NCBI GenBank assembly: GCA_028335825.1
Contig: JAIOKI010000015.1
Location: 124,001-188,000 of the forward strand
Direction of reading: 5' to 3'
Origin: Nosema muscidifuracis
Lineage: Eukaryota; Microsporidia; Nosematidae
DNA length: 64,000 nucleotides
Made by a program: the position numbers and the translations under genes. Positions within the stretch are counted from its first letter, which is position 1. Every line of letters starts with the position of its first letter. Below are positions 1 through 9,429 of this stretch, one piece after another. The notes under the pieces are model-generated. The model was given only the letters and a program-made list of their open reading frames with translations. It did no database searches and was not told the origin of the DNA.

Positions 1-1112
1 TATAAAAATGAATAATTGATTCAATCAAGGCTTTAATAGTATGTTAGGGTGTAACAAAAATATTATATTTGAAGTTTTTTTAGTAAACAGTTGGTTTTTC
101 TCTAAGATGCTGATAAATATTTTTTATCTAAAAATTTTGTTTGATTTATAGCTTTAATAATAATTTATCATGATATTTTTTTGTAAATGGCTTTTCTTTA
201 AGGTATTAATAAATATCATTCATGTATATAAAAAGTTTTAATTTTAACTCTTAATAATAAAAGTATATTCTCGTTCTGAGAACTGATAGCTTTAGATAGT
301 CATATTATTAAAATTTTAATTTAATTGAAGATCCTTTATGTTTGATAATATTTTTTGAAGCTGAGATAAAAAAATTATTTAATAGTATAAGTGAATGATA
401 TAATTTAATCTATTATGATTATTCTATATATTTTTAAAAATAGCTTTTAAATATTATTAGTACCACGAAAAGTGCAGATACTTTATCAGAGCCAGGAATA
501 CATTCAGTCAATCACTCTTGAGAAAACGTTAAAGAGCATATCAATTGAATATGAAAACGTGACTGGGATGAGAATATAACGGTAGGGATTTCTTGAGATA
601 TGGAATATAAAGTAACAGCTCCTTTTATAACTGTCACTATATAGTAAAAGAGTAATGCTTAAATAAATATAATAAATATTATTACAGTTTTACGGAACAA
701 TATCATAGACTCAGTGATGAATAAATAAAATTAAAAGCAATCCTTTTCCAAAATGAGTAGTGTTATCTGATCATATTAAAAAAGTAATTTTTTAACAATT
801 TTTGGCAATTTAATATCTTTCAACAAATTATTAAAATAAATTAATCACTCAAGTAACATAAAATAGTAAACTTAATCAATAACTTAGATCTTGTAAATCA
901 TTTTTTTTAAAAAATATTTTCTTAAATCAAAATATGCTAAAACAATAAATAAATAAAGTTTCATAAGCATATATTCCTTTAAAAAAATATTTCCTATTTT
1001 AATTTACTGGTAGTTTTAAGAATAAATTAATTTTTTTTATTTTGATTGGTTTCTTACGGATGAATCAGAATTTTGTAAATTATAAATAAATTTTTAATGT
1101 AAATAAATAATA
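1..1112. other. Gene-free AT-rich region with a GC-richer patch
   Basis: No credible gene is visible. Most of the stretch is simple A/T sequence. Positions about 461-640 are clearly richer in G and C than the flanks and hold only short open frames: about 41 codons on the plus strand (451-571) and about 48 codons on the minus strand. I recognise no protein family or RNA in them. The patch could be the remnant of a decayed gene or element, or an unrecognised non-coding RNA. Confidence 0.4.
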
Positions 1113-2072
1113 ATGGTTGTTACAGAAGAAAGCAGAAGAGCTGGATATCTTAATGAAGGAATATTCTGTGCTTTATTACTTATATTTACTTTATGGAGGA
1201 GCTCTAAAACCTCTAACACAAAAATGAGCAATTACAAATGCAGATTAAGATTTATGGGGTCTTTTTTTATAATTGGATCTGTTTTAAGTACATTTATTTA
1301 CAGTTCGTTAATTTGGTTTCTTAGTGGACGTATGAGCATAGAAAAATACCTATTTGAGACTAGAGGATTCATGAATGCAGAATATAATATCTATTTACAT
1401 ACATATAAGATAAATCTAGTTGAACTTCTAAATGCTGCATACATGGTATCAAAACTTCTTAGAATGTCAGCTATCTTCATTTTGATTGGTTTATGGGGTC
1501 CATGTCTTTATTCATTTATTAACGAAGGTGATTCTATAGAAAGCACACCCGGATTAAGATATTTAGACGGAAGAGGATTTATTTCTAAAAGTATTTTTCA
1601 AACTTCTATAGTCACATTCTCTAAAATATATTCTATATTGCGTATTCCTAGTCTTATATTAATATTTTATAAATTAAGGAATTTAGATGCAGGTAAATTG
1701 GTATTTTTTGAGTCATTCTTTTTAGGTGGGGAGATATATTTATGTATAGGATTACTCTTAGTCCTAAGAACAAAACACAACTTTTTATCTGGATACAAAG
1801 GAATGGATAATTTTAGTCTAATGGGTCTTTGTCTCTTTATATTTGCATTCTTAAATTATTCTATAAACACAGTATCTTTCCCTTTTATGATAGATGACAT
1901 CACTTACCAAATAAGACAAAGTTTGGTATTTGCTTTGAAACTCGTTATTGACATATTAGTTGTTTCTATGATTTGTCCTTTATCTGGGCAAGTATTTGAT
2001 GAAGTTGAAACTAAGAAAGAGAAGGAGGTGGAGATATCTTATACCTCCAATGAAGTAGTTTTATATCAATAA
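1113..2072 (+). CDS. Multi-pass membrane protein, unknown function
   Basis: This encodes 319 residues dominated by hydrophobic stretches. I count about six likely membrane segments, for example residues 16-27, 47-70, 114-134, 172-190, 207-225 and 240-262. A charged, glutamate/lysine-rich tail of about 30 residues probably faces the cytosol. No catalytic motif or family signature is visible. The ATG lies in AT-rich sequence without the CCC signal seen at most other starts here. The stop codon lies inside an AATAAA hexamer (2068-2073), a typical microsporidian overlap of the poly(A) signal with the stop. Composition matches the neighbouring genes. A lineage-specific membrane protein is likely; the existence of the gene is well supported, its role is unknown. 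Confidence 0.7.
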   Translation: MVVTEESRRAGYLNEGIFCALLLIFTLWRSSKTSNTKMSNYKCRLRFMGSFFIIGSVLSTFIYSSLIWFLSGRMSIEKYLFETRGFMNAEYNIYLHTYKINLVELLNAAYMVSKLLRMSAIFILIGLWGPCLYSFINEGDSIESTPGLRYLDGRGFISKSIFQTSIVTFSKIYSILRIPSLILIFYKLRNLDAGKLVFFESFFLGGEIYLCIGLLLVLRTKHNFLSGYKGMDNFSLMGLCLFIFAFLNYSINTVSFPFMIDDITYQIRQSLVFALKLVIDILVVSMICPLSGQVFDEVETKKEKEVEISYTSNEVVLYQ

Positions 2073-2203
2073 ATTTGTTAAACTATCAATTTTTTATTGA
2101 AAAAAATAGGTTAATCATAACAATTGTTATAGTTTCATTCAAATCATTTTATTTATTATTGGTTATACGTTTTCCTTAAGAATTAAAAAGCAAAATTCTA
2201 AAA

Positions 2204-2815
2204 ATGATGGTGAAAAATTTTTTATCAGTTTTTGAAAAGAATGAAAAGTACCAACCCGTAGAAAAATATTTGTATAGACTTGAGTCTCATTTTATGTACC
2301 AAAATGTTAAAGCAAAACATACGATTTTATTTTATACGACAAACTTTTCTATTAATAATAATAAAATATCATATTCTAAGATTTTTAAAGTATCAAAGCG
2401 TAAGAAAGGACTCCGAATTTTAACAATAGAAAATGAAATATTGAATATTCCCTGTGAACAATACATCAAAAGAAAAATTTTTAATTTTTTCAAAAGTCTA
2501 AATGAGAAGGCTAAGAATGTAGATTTAAAAAGTATAATAGGTACAGCAGTACTAAATTTTTACGGGTATTGCTTTATAGTACATATGCGTAGTATATCAT
2601 ATGATGATTTCAAAAGTATTGTATTAAAACGTATAGTCTTTCATGAACATCTAAAAGACAGGAATCACATAATCTTCGAATATTTCAAAAAATTCAAATT
2701 TTTTATTAAAAAAGAAAATTTTAATATACCATTGGAAAATAGTTCGGATTTTATAAGTGCTTTATTCCATTTTAATAATCGACTGGTAGTTCACATAAAA
2801 CGTCAAAAAGAATAA
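2204..2815 (+). CDS. Member 1 of a local two-gene paralogous family, unknown
   Basis: This encodes 203 residues that align end to end with the gene at 4542-5111. Shared blocks include GLRILTI, IPCEQ, LKR/IKR, FK.LNE.A, IIGTA, I.ENSSD and SALFHFN.RL..HIK, and there are no obvious gaps. The first half alternates beta-strand-like segments, which faintly resembles a PH/GRAM-like fold; that is only a guess. No signal peptide or membrane segment is evident. The start is the first of two adjacent ATGs, and no CCC signal precedes it, a trait shared with its paralogue. The stop is embedded in AATAAA (2811-2816). The two copies flank the cyclophilin/acyltransferase pair, so the duplication is local. 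Confidence 0.75.
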   Translation: MMVKNFLSVFEKNEKYQPVEKYLYRLESHFMYQNVKAKHTILFYTTNFSINNNKISYSKIFKVSKRKKGLRILTIENEILNIPCEQYIKRKIFNFFKSLNEKAKNVDLKSIIGTAVLNFYGYCFIVHMRSISYDDFKSIVLKRIVFHEHLKDRNHIIFEYFKKFKFFIKKENFNIPLENSSDFISALFHFNNRLVVHIKRQKE

Positions 2816-2982
2816 ATGATTTTTTTTTAAATTTATTGATTAAATTTAACACGTAAATTTTTTTAATTTATAAATATTTATAAGATAGACGAATAAGTAT
2901 ACAAATTAAAAGATTTTTGTTGTAAAACACATTTGTAAGAGAATTTCATTTTTAAATAAATTTTTTTAAAAAAATAACCCCT

Positions 2983-3477
2983 ATGAGCAAATGCTTTTTT
3001 GATATAAAGATAGGTAACAAAAACCCAGAGAGGATAGAGTTTTTACTCTATAAATCTGTAGTTCCTAAAACTACAGAGAACTTCTTAGAATTATGTAAGA
3101 AGTCTAAGCCTGAAGGTTACAAAAATTCGATATTTCATCGAATTATTCCTAACTTCATGGCACAGGGTGGAGATTTCACAAAAGAAGATGGTACAGGTGG
3201 AAAGAGTATTTATGGACTAAAATTTCCAGATGAAAATTTTGAAAAGAAACATGATAAGAAATATGTTTTAAGTATGGCTAATTCAGGTAAAAATACTAAT
3301 GGATCACAGTTTTTTATAACTTTTGTTAAATGTCCTTGGCTTGATAATGCACATGTAGTCTTTGGCGAAGTTATTGGAGAACCTGCTATACTTAAAGAAA
3401 TGGAAAGATGTGGTACAAATAGTGGTGAAACTAAGCAGCCTGTTATTATTGCTGACTGTGGAGTGTTAGAAGAATAA
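2983..3477 (+). CDS. CPR1: Cyclophilin-type peptidyl-prolyl cis-trans isomerase
   Basis: A single-domain cyclophilin of 164 residues, the usual length of the cytosolic (cyclophilin A/Cpr1) type, which isomerises prolyl peptide bonds and is the cyclosporin A target. The catalytic block FHRIIPNFMAQGGDFT carries the active-site Arg and the Phe/Met/Gln positions. GSQFFITF and WLDNAHVVFGEV complete the pocket, including the tryptophan linked to cyclosporin binding. There is no signal peptide or membrane anchor. A CCCC run lies directly upstream of the ATG. The stop codon overlaps AATAAA. The 3' half lies opposite the open reading frame of the convergent acyltransferase gene. Confidence 0.97.
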   Translation: MSKCFFDIKIGNKNPERIEFLLYKSVVPKTTENFLELCKKSKPEGYKNSIFHRIIPNFMAQGGDFTKEDGTGGKSIYGLKFPDENFEKKHDKKYVLSMANSGKNTNGSQFFITFVKCPWLDNAHVVFGEVIGEPAILKEMERCGTNSGETKQPVIIADCGVLEE

Positions 3478-4094
3478 ATTAACTCTTTTTTAATTAGTTT
3501 GTTAAATTCATCCTTATCTTTGTAAGTAAATTTTACCTGCTTCATTCCAGAGAATTTTATGAGTTCTTCACTAAATTCAGTTTTTTTATATAAAATTTCC
3601 ACTTTGTTTGTGTTAGACAACAAAGTCATTATATAATTAAAATAGCTACCATAGCAATACACATCGCTATATTTAATACAACAAATACTATCAATTTTAA
3701 TATTACATTTAAATTTCAATATACATTTGTTATTAGTACTAGTTCCTTCTACAAATATAACACAGGGTTTAAGAACTTTTTTTACTAAATTAAAATTCAA
3801 ATCATACATTCCATCATCTCGTAAATAGTAGAAATTTGTTATTCCAAATATTAATTTGAGTATTTTTGTATCAAATGATGAAGAAGAGTTGCATATCATT
3901 GTTCGTATTTTATGGTTTACTTTTACATTTGATTTTATATCAAATATGAACCTTAGGAAAAAAGGATGAATCAATGTTAATAAATATAAAGGAAAAAGAA
4001 ATATGCATTTAAAAAAACTTATCTTTCTGAGCTTGGGTTGAATAAACGGATTTATACCAGTAAATGGATCATTGAATTTTGAGTACTTTTCCAT
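3210..4094 (-). CDS. LOA1: Lysophospholipid acyltransferase, Loa1/Vps66-like
   Basis: The N-terminus (MEKY followed by TGINPF) closely resembles yeast Loa1 (Vps66), a lysophosphatidic acid acyltransferase of the ER and lipid droplets. A hydrophobic segment covers residues about 28-50. The HX4D region reads CNSSSSFD (68-75), so the usual catalytic histidine is replaced. The EGT acyl-acceptor block is FVEGTSTNNKCILKF (114-128). Homology ends near residue 206 (about 3477). The open frame then runs another 88 codons antisense through cyclophilin before a stop. That tail looks like read-through of a lost stop or a sequence error, so the true end may be close to 3478. The ATG is preceded by CCC in gene orientation (ACCCTTTATATG). 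Family is likely; activity is uncertain given the motif change. Confidence 0.7.
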   Translation of the reverse strand: MEKYSKFNDPFTGINPFIQPKLRKISFFKCIFLFPLYLLTLIHPFFLRFIFDIKSNVKVNHKIRTMICNSSSSFDTKILKLIFGITNFYYLRDDGMYDLNFNLVKKVLKPCVIFVEGTSTNNKCILKFKCNIKIDSICCIKYSDVYCYGSYFNYIMTLLSNTNKVEILYKKTEFSEELIKFSGMKQVKFTYKDKDEFNKLIKKELIYSSNTPQSAIITGCLVSPLFVPHLSISLSIAGSPITSPKTTCALSSQGHLTKVIKNCDPLVFLPELAILKTYFLSCFFSKFSSGNFSP

Positions 4095-4152
4095 ATAAAG
4101 GGTAAAATAATTTAAAATTTATACTTGATTAGTATTTTATCGCTTTTCGATA

Positions 4153-4397
4153 TTTTTTTCATAAACAGCTTTTAATTTTATTCACTTATTTTGATTCTCG
4201 ATCATTTGCTAATAAAAATAAACAAAAAAGTATTTTTTTCATAAACAACTTTTAATTTTATGCACTTATTTTGATTCTCGATCATTTGCCAATAAAAAAA
4301 TAAAAAAGTATTTTTTTCATAAACAACTTTTAATTATTATTCACTTATTTTGATTCTCGATCATTTGCCAATAAAAAAATAAAAAGGTATTTTTTTT
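4153..4397. repeat. Three tandem copies of a 78-80 bp unit
   Basis: The block cataaaca recurs at 4160, 4240 and 4318, each time followed by cttttaatt, then gattctcgatcatttgc, then an A-rich tail. The copies are nearly identical, so the amplification is recent. A fourth start of the unit appears near 4398 and then diverges. The array fills the divergent spacer between the acyltransferase and the second paralogue. Confidence 0.9.
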
Positions 4398-4541
4398 CAT
4401 ATTTATATGTATTTCATATAATAATCAAAAACTGATTTATAATATATAAATAAACAAGATTTCGTTTTAGATTTCAAACGTTTATTTTTTATTGGTTCAT
4501 ATGAAACATAACATAAAAAAATAATTTAATTTTTTTAAAAT

Positions 4542-5111
4542 ATGAAACATCCCGAGGATTTTTTATATACAATTGACAGTTATTTTGAATACAAAGGTAA
4601 TTTAGAGCTGCATACGATACACTTTTACACAACATATCTTGTAATCAATAATGATAAATTACCCTACACAAAAATACTCAAGGTGTCTAAATATAAAACT
4701 GGATTAAGAATACTTACAATAGATAAAGAGGTTTTTGATATTCCATGTGAACAAGATCTTAAAAGACAGATATTTAGGTTATTTAAATGTCTTAACGAAA
4801 ATGCTGAGCAAGTTGATTTGTCGAAAATAATTGGCACAGCGATTCTTCAATTTGGTGGGCATTATTTCATAATACATATAAGAAATTCAGCATACGAAGA
4901 TTTTAGACTACTCGTTCTAAAAAGAATTGCCTTTCATTTTTATCCTAAAGAAAGGAATCAAATATTGCTTGAGCATTTCGAAGAATTTAGATTTTTTATA
5001 AAAGAACAGAATATGATAATTCCAATAGAAAATAGTTCTGATTTAGGAAGTGCATTATTTCATTTTAATTATCGTTTAATTATTCATATTAAGCATAAAA
5101 AAGATAATTAA
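4542..5111 (+). CDS. Member 2 of a local two-gene paralogous family, unknown
   Basis: This encodes 189 residues homologous over their whole length to the 203-residue protein at 2204-2815, which has a slightly longer N-terminus. Conserved blocks are HFYTT, GLRILTI, DIPCEQ, IIGTA and the C-terminal ENSSD...ALFHFN.R. No membrane segment, signal peptide or catalytic motif is visible. The start lacks a CCC signal and lies just after an AT-rich leader. Both copies keep long intact frames with many conservative substitutions, which suggests both are under selection rather than one being a dead copy. The function is unknown. Confidence 0.75.
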   Translation: MKHPEDFLYTIDSYFEYKGNLELHTIHFYTTYLVINNDKLPYTKILKVSKYKTGLRILTIDKEVFDIPCEQDLKRQIFRLFKCLNENAEQVDLSKIIGTAILQFGGHYFIIHIRNSAYEDFRLLVLKRIAFHFYPKERNQILLEHFEEFRFFIKEQNMIIPIENSSDLGSALFHFNYRLIIHIKHKKDN

Positions 5112-5286
5112 AAAATCTAGGTTATGTAATAGATATTGAAATAAATTAAAAAGTTAAATTAACAAACAAAACAATAATTTTATTTATCATTATCAAATAT
5201 ATTTGTTTTACTTTAATAAGTCAATTTTTCTCCTTTTTTTTCTGATTGGTGTATTGTTATTTAAAATGAAATATTTTATCCCTTTC

Positions 5287-8200
5287 ATGCATACTGACGA
5301 TTTATGTAAGCTTCCTGATGCAACTGAAAAATCTCTTCTTGACACCCTCGAATACAGATATCTTACTAATAGGATATACACAAATGCAGGTATAGTACTT
5401 ATTTCCATTAATCCATATACACCTTTAGATATTTATAATACAAATGTAATGAATGCTTATTTTAATACGTTTTCTAACGAATCAAATACTTGTGGAGGTG
5501 TTGATCCTCATATTTATGGAGTATGTGAATCTTCTTACCAGGATATGCATAATTCGAATCAAACTATTATGATAAGCGGAGAAAGTGGATCTGGTAAAAC
5601 AGAAAATACAAAATATTTACAAGAATATTTAATAACTCGTACAAACACTAATAAAAAATTAAAAAATAAGATAGATTCATTAACAGTTATTTTAGAAAGT
5701 TTTGGTAATGCACAGACAGTTTTAAATGATAATAGTAGTAGAGTTGGAAAAATGATTACATATTATATAGATGGAGATATTAAAGGTATAAAAGTCAATA
5801 CATTTTTATTAGAAAAAAGCAGAGTTACTCATCAAAGCCTTGAAGAATCAAATTTTAATATTTTCTATCAATTATGCGAATATAAAAAAATGATTATAAC
5901 TAACGAATACATAAATACAAAGAGAAATTCTGGAAAAAGTAATGAAAAATATAAAATTGTTAAAGAAGCTTTACAATCTTTGGAATTTACTGATATTAAA
6001 TTTATTGAAGATATTCTTATAGCAGTGCTATATTTTGGATATGTAAAATTTGTAAATATAAATGGAATAGTTAATATAAATGAAGAATCACTTGAATATT
6101 TAGAAAAAATTTCAAAGACACTTGAAGTAGAAAGAAGTCATCTTGAAGATATTTTATTAAAGAAAGAAATTAAAGTAGGTAATGAAATTTTGATAAAACA
6201 TAATACAATAGATGAATCTTCTACTATACGAGATAGCATAGCTAGACTTCTTTATGTAGGCATTTTTGAATACATTGTTGATCACATAAATAGGAATATG
6301 AAATGTTCAGCATCTTCTTGCATAAATATTCTTGATATTTTTGGATTTGAAATATTTAAAAATAATTCTTTAGATCAATTATGCATAAATTATGCAAATG
6401 AAAAAATTCAATATGATTTTATAAAGAAAATATTTGAAGAAAAACAAGCTGAATATCAGAGAGAAATTGATGATTATAAATATGTTCCATTTAATGATAA
6501 TAAATCTGTGATAAGTGAGTTTGAAAAAAGATGTGGATTATTTGACCTGATAGATGAAGAAAGTAAAAATAAATTTGGAAGTACTGATAATTTAAGAAAT
6601 AAGATTGGTTCATATATAAGTAAAGGAATAAAAGTTAAATGTAATAAGAAGATTGTAGTGAAACATTATGTAAAAGATGTTGAATATGAAGTGAATGAGT
6701 TCATTACGAAAAATAAAGAAGTAAGCATAGATAAGAAAATTTTTAGTACATTATATAGAAGTGGTGAATATAAAAAAGGAGGAACAGTAATAAGTTCTTT
6801 TTTAAGAAGTTTATGTGATTTATTTTCTATTATTAATAGTACACAAGTTAAATATATTAGATGTATTAAGCCTAATGATTCAAAATCTAATATTTTTGAT
6901 AGAGAAGTAATATATAATCAGTTATTAAGTACTGGAATTTTAGAAGTTATTAAAATATCAAAACAAATTTTTTCATATGAAATGGATAAAGAAGAATGGA
7001 TAAAAAAATATGGTACATTTAAATGTGCTCTAGAAGGAAAAACTAAAGTTTATTTTGATAATAGAGTTAAAAGGGGAATAGAAGCTTGTGAATGGATCCA
7101 GAATGAAAGGAAAAGAAGAATTTTAGAATGGTTTATGGGTAAACTTTTAGAGAAGAAAGAAGGAATTAACAAGTTATTTGATAATAATCAAATAGAACCT
7201 AAAGAAATAGAATTATGTGACATTGAAATGAGTCATAAAGAAAGCATTAAGTTTGTTGATGTAGAAAATAAGGAGAAAAAGGAGAATATAAAATATAAAA
7301 ATGATTTTGACGAGGAATCCATCATGAACAAAGAAATCAAAATTAATGAAAATCTTTTTGAGAAGAATAAACTAATAAAAGAAGAAGTTAAAAATGTTAA
7401 GAAACCACAAAAATTACAATCTATGGAAGATATGATAAGTGATTTATTTGGAGAACATGAAGAGACTAATGATCAATCAAATATGATTCTAAATTACGTA
7501 GATGAAGATGAAAATCAAAAATCGAGTAGGATTATAAATTTAGGATTGGTTAATGAGGTGGAAGATAAATGGAAAGATATAAAATGTAAAGAAGAGCAAC
7601 CATTTGATAATATAGAACAAGAAAATGAAGAGCAACCATTCGAAAATATAGCTAAAGAGAATGAAAAACAACCATTTGATAATATAGAACAAGAAAATGA
7701 AGAAAGCTTATTTGAAAATATAGCGAAAGAAAATCAAGAAAGCTTGTTTGAAAATATAGCTAAAGAGAATGAAGAACAACCGTTTGAAAATATAGAACAA
7801 GAAAATGAAAAAAGCTTATCCGATAATATAGCGAAAGAAAATGAAAAAAGCTTATCTGAAAATATAGAACAAGAAAATCAAGAAAGCTTATCTGAAAATA
7901 TAGAACAAGAAAAACAATCATTTGAAAATGAAGAACAAGAAGATACTATAAAATTTAATAGAAATGAAATATACATAGATGTCGATCAAATAGTAGATGA
8001 GAATAATATTGTGATTCAAGAAGATTTAAAAAATAAAGAAGTAGTATCTGAAAATATAGAAATTAATTTACCAATGGAAGAAAATAATGAATCTTGTTCC
8101 AATGATAATTTATGTGCAAATTGCTCTACTCTCAAATTAAAGTATAAATTTGTCAGTGAAGCACTGAAAGAAGCCAATCAGAAGTTATCTATTATCGACC

Positions 8201-9195
8201 AAGGGTCTTCAACACAAAGTACTCCTTTCTTTACCAATGCTAGTAATTTATTTTCTCGTCTATTTCATTTATATTTAGAAAATATTCCTCTATTCGGTTC
8301 AGATGATATTCCTAAATCAGAGATGTTATCTTATGCTCATTCAGCTTACCTGATTACTATAAGAGTAAATAAGAATATTAAAGAGAGTGTCTGTATATTT
8401 ACAGAAGAATTATCTCTTCGTCTTAAGTATTTTGAGAAGAATATGAATCATCTTATATTCTTCTTTAGTAATCTTATAGAATATAGGAAGTTAATAGGAA
8501 CACGGGTAGATGATCTTGATGAATTAATAAGTACTTTATTTATTTATATGTGTGATTTACAGAAGGCATCTTTAGTAGAATATATACCTTTTAGTATTAC
8601 TGAGCATCAGGAACTTCTCAATTTTAGATGTAGTGATTCATTTATTAAGAAGATATTTAAACCAGTCTCTATTTATAAATTAATTAAAGCTTTAGAATAT
8701 ATTAGTAATCAGATGGATTATTATCATTTAGATAAAGATTACAGGAATGAGTCAGTAAATTATATTCTAGATATTATAAATGTAGGAGTTTTCAATAGTC
8801 TTCTTGTTAAGAAGAATTTCCTTAACTTCAATAGATGTATACAGATAAATTATAATATAAATCAAATATATAAATGGCTTAATAACATTGGTTATGTACA
8901 AGGAATGAATAATCTTCAACATATTATGGGAGTAATTAAATTAGTAAATATGTCAAGTGCTAAATGTAAAGGAGAAATGATAAGAGATCAATGTAAAATA
9001 CTTAGTAGTGAGCAGATTAAGACATTTTTAAGAAAGATGGATTGTAATGAATATGAAATAGAAGATGATGGAAAAAAAGAAGTCTTTATTAGTTTAAAAA
9101 CTATAGAAATTATAAGAGTACAAGGTAAAGAAGAAGAGAATTTTGTAGTACCAAGGTATGTTCCTTCAGAAGAATTATCTTTTCTTTTTAAGTAA
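5287..9195 (+). CDS. MYO2: Class V-type myosin heavy chain with DIL cargo domain
   Basis: An actin-based motor for vesicle or organelle transport. The motor head has the P-loop GESGSGKT (98-105), switch I NDNSSRVGK and switch II DIFGFE (350-355). It begins almost directly with the core, without the N-terminal SH3-like subdomain. The neck is short, with at most one degenerate IQ-like stretch after KVYF. A charged linker follows, containing nine 12-residue acidic repeats of the type ENIAKENEEQPF (7591-7914). The last 350 or so residues form a Dilute (DIL) globular tail, including GYVQGMNNLQ. I chose the ATG at 5287 because CCC lies 5-7 bases upstream. The open frame extends further 5' only through a TTG and an ATG at 5266 with no signal, which would add an artificial hydrophobic leader. 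About 1302 residues. Confidence 0.92.
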   Translation: MHTDDLCKLPDATEKSLLDTLEYRYLTNRIYTNAGIVLISINPYTPLDIYNTNVMNAYFNTFSNESNTCGGVDPHIYGVCESSYQDMHNSNQTIMISGESGSGKTENTKYLQEYLITRTNTNKKLKNKIDSLTVILESFGNAQTVLNDNSSRVGKMITYYIDGDIKGIKVNTFLLEKSRVTHQSLEESNFNIFYQLCEYKKMIITNEYINTKRNSGKSNEKYKIVKEALQSLEFTDIKFIEDILIAVLYFGYVKFVNINGIVNINEESLEYLEKISKTLEVERSHLEDILLKKEIKVGNEILIKHNTIDESSTIRDSIARLLYVGIFEYIVDHINRNMKCSASSCINILDIFGFEIFKNNSLDQLCINYANEKIQYDFIKKIFEEKQAEYQREIDDYKYVPFNDNKSVISEFEKRCGLFDLIDEESKNKFGSTDNLRNKIGSYISKGIKVKCNKKIVVKHYVKDVEYEVNEFITKNKEVSIDKKIFSTLYRSGEYKKGGTVISSFLRSLCDLFSIINSTQVKYIRCIKPNDSKSNIFDREVIYNQLLSTGILEVIKISKQIFSYEMDKEEWIKKYGTFKCALEGKTKVYFDNRVKRGIEACEWIQNERKRRILEWFMGKLLEKKEGINKLFDNNQIEPKEIELCDIEMSHKESIKFVDVENKEKKENIKYKNDFDEESIMNKEIKINENLFEKNKLIKEEVKNVKKPQKLQSMEDMISDLFGEHEETNDQSNMILNYVDEDENQKSSRIINLGLVNEVEDKWKDIKCKEEQPFDNIEQENEEQPFENIAKENEKQPFDNIEQENEESLFENIAKENQESLFENIAKENEEQPFENIEQENEKSLSDNIAKENEKSLSENIEQENQESLSENIEQEKQSFENEEQEDTIKFNRNEIYIDVDQIVDENNIVIQEDLKNKEVVSENIEINLPMEENNESCSNDNLCANCSTLKLKYKFVSEALKEANQKLSIIDQGSSTQSTPFFTNASNLFSRLFHLYLENIPLFGSDDIPKSEMLSYAHSAYLITIRVNKNIKESVCIFTEELSLRLKYFEKNMNHLIFFFSNLIEYRKLIGTRVDDLDELISTLFIYMCDLQKASLVEYIPFSITEHQELLNFRCSDSFIKKIFKPVSIYKLIKALEYISNQMDYYHLDKDYRNESVNYILDIINVGVFNSLLVKKNFLNFNRCIQINYNINQIYKWLNNIGYVQGMNNLQHIMGVIKLVNMSSAKCKGEMIRDQCKILSSEQIKTFLRKMDCNEYEIEDDGKKEVFISLKTIEIIRVQGKEEENFVVPRYVPSEELSFLFK
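7591..7914 (+). repeat. In-frame 36 bp acidic repeat, nine copies, in the myosin linker
   Basis: Nine imperfect 12-residue units alternate between EQPF/ESLF/KSLS and D/ENIEQEN or ENIAKEN. They lie between the motor and the DIL tail, where other class V myosins have a coiled coil. All stay in frame. Confidence 0.85.
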
Positions 9196-9429
9196 AGTGT
9201 AAATAAAAGACTTATTTTATATTTCATCATAATCTTAGTTTTTTAATTCTATATTTAACTATACTTAACTATATTTAATAGCTATATGTCTTAGTTTATT
9301 AATTCTATACTTAATTACTATATTTAATTAACTATATTATCTTTAATATTATATATACTTAATTAATATATATATCTAACTATCTCTAAATACCATCTAT
9401 CTCTAATTAAATATACTTAATTACTATAC

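Noticed and set aside
714-771. Possible C/D-box snoRNA (GTGATGA ... CTGA)
   Set aside because: The boxes are short and expected by chance in AT-rich DNA, and the flanks form no terminal stem.
5203-5286. Upstream extension of the myosin frame giving a signal-peptide-like hydrophobic leader
   Set aside because: It opens with TTG or with an ATG lacking the CCC signal, while CCCTTTCATG at 5280-5289 marks a start where the myosin core begins. A secreted myosin would make no sense.
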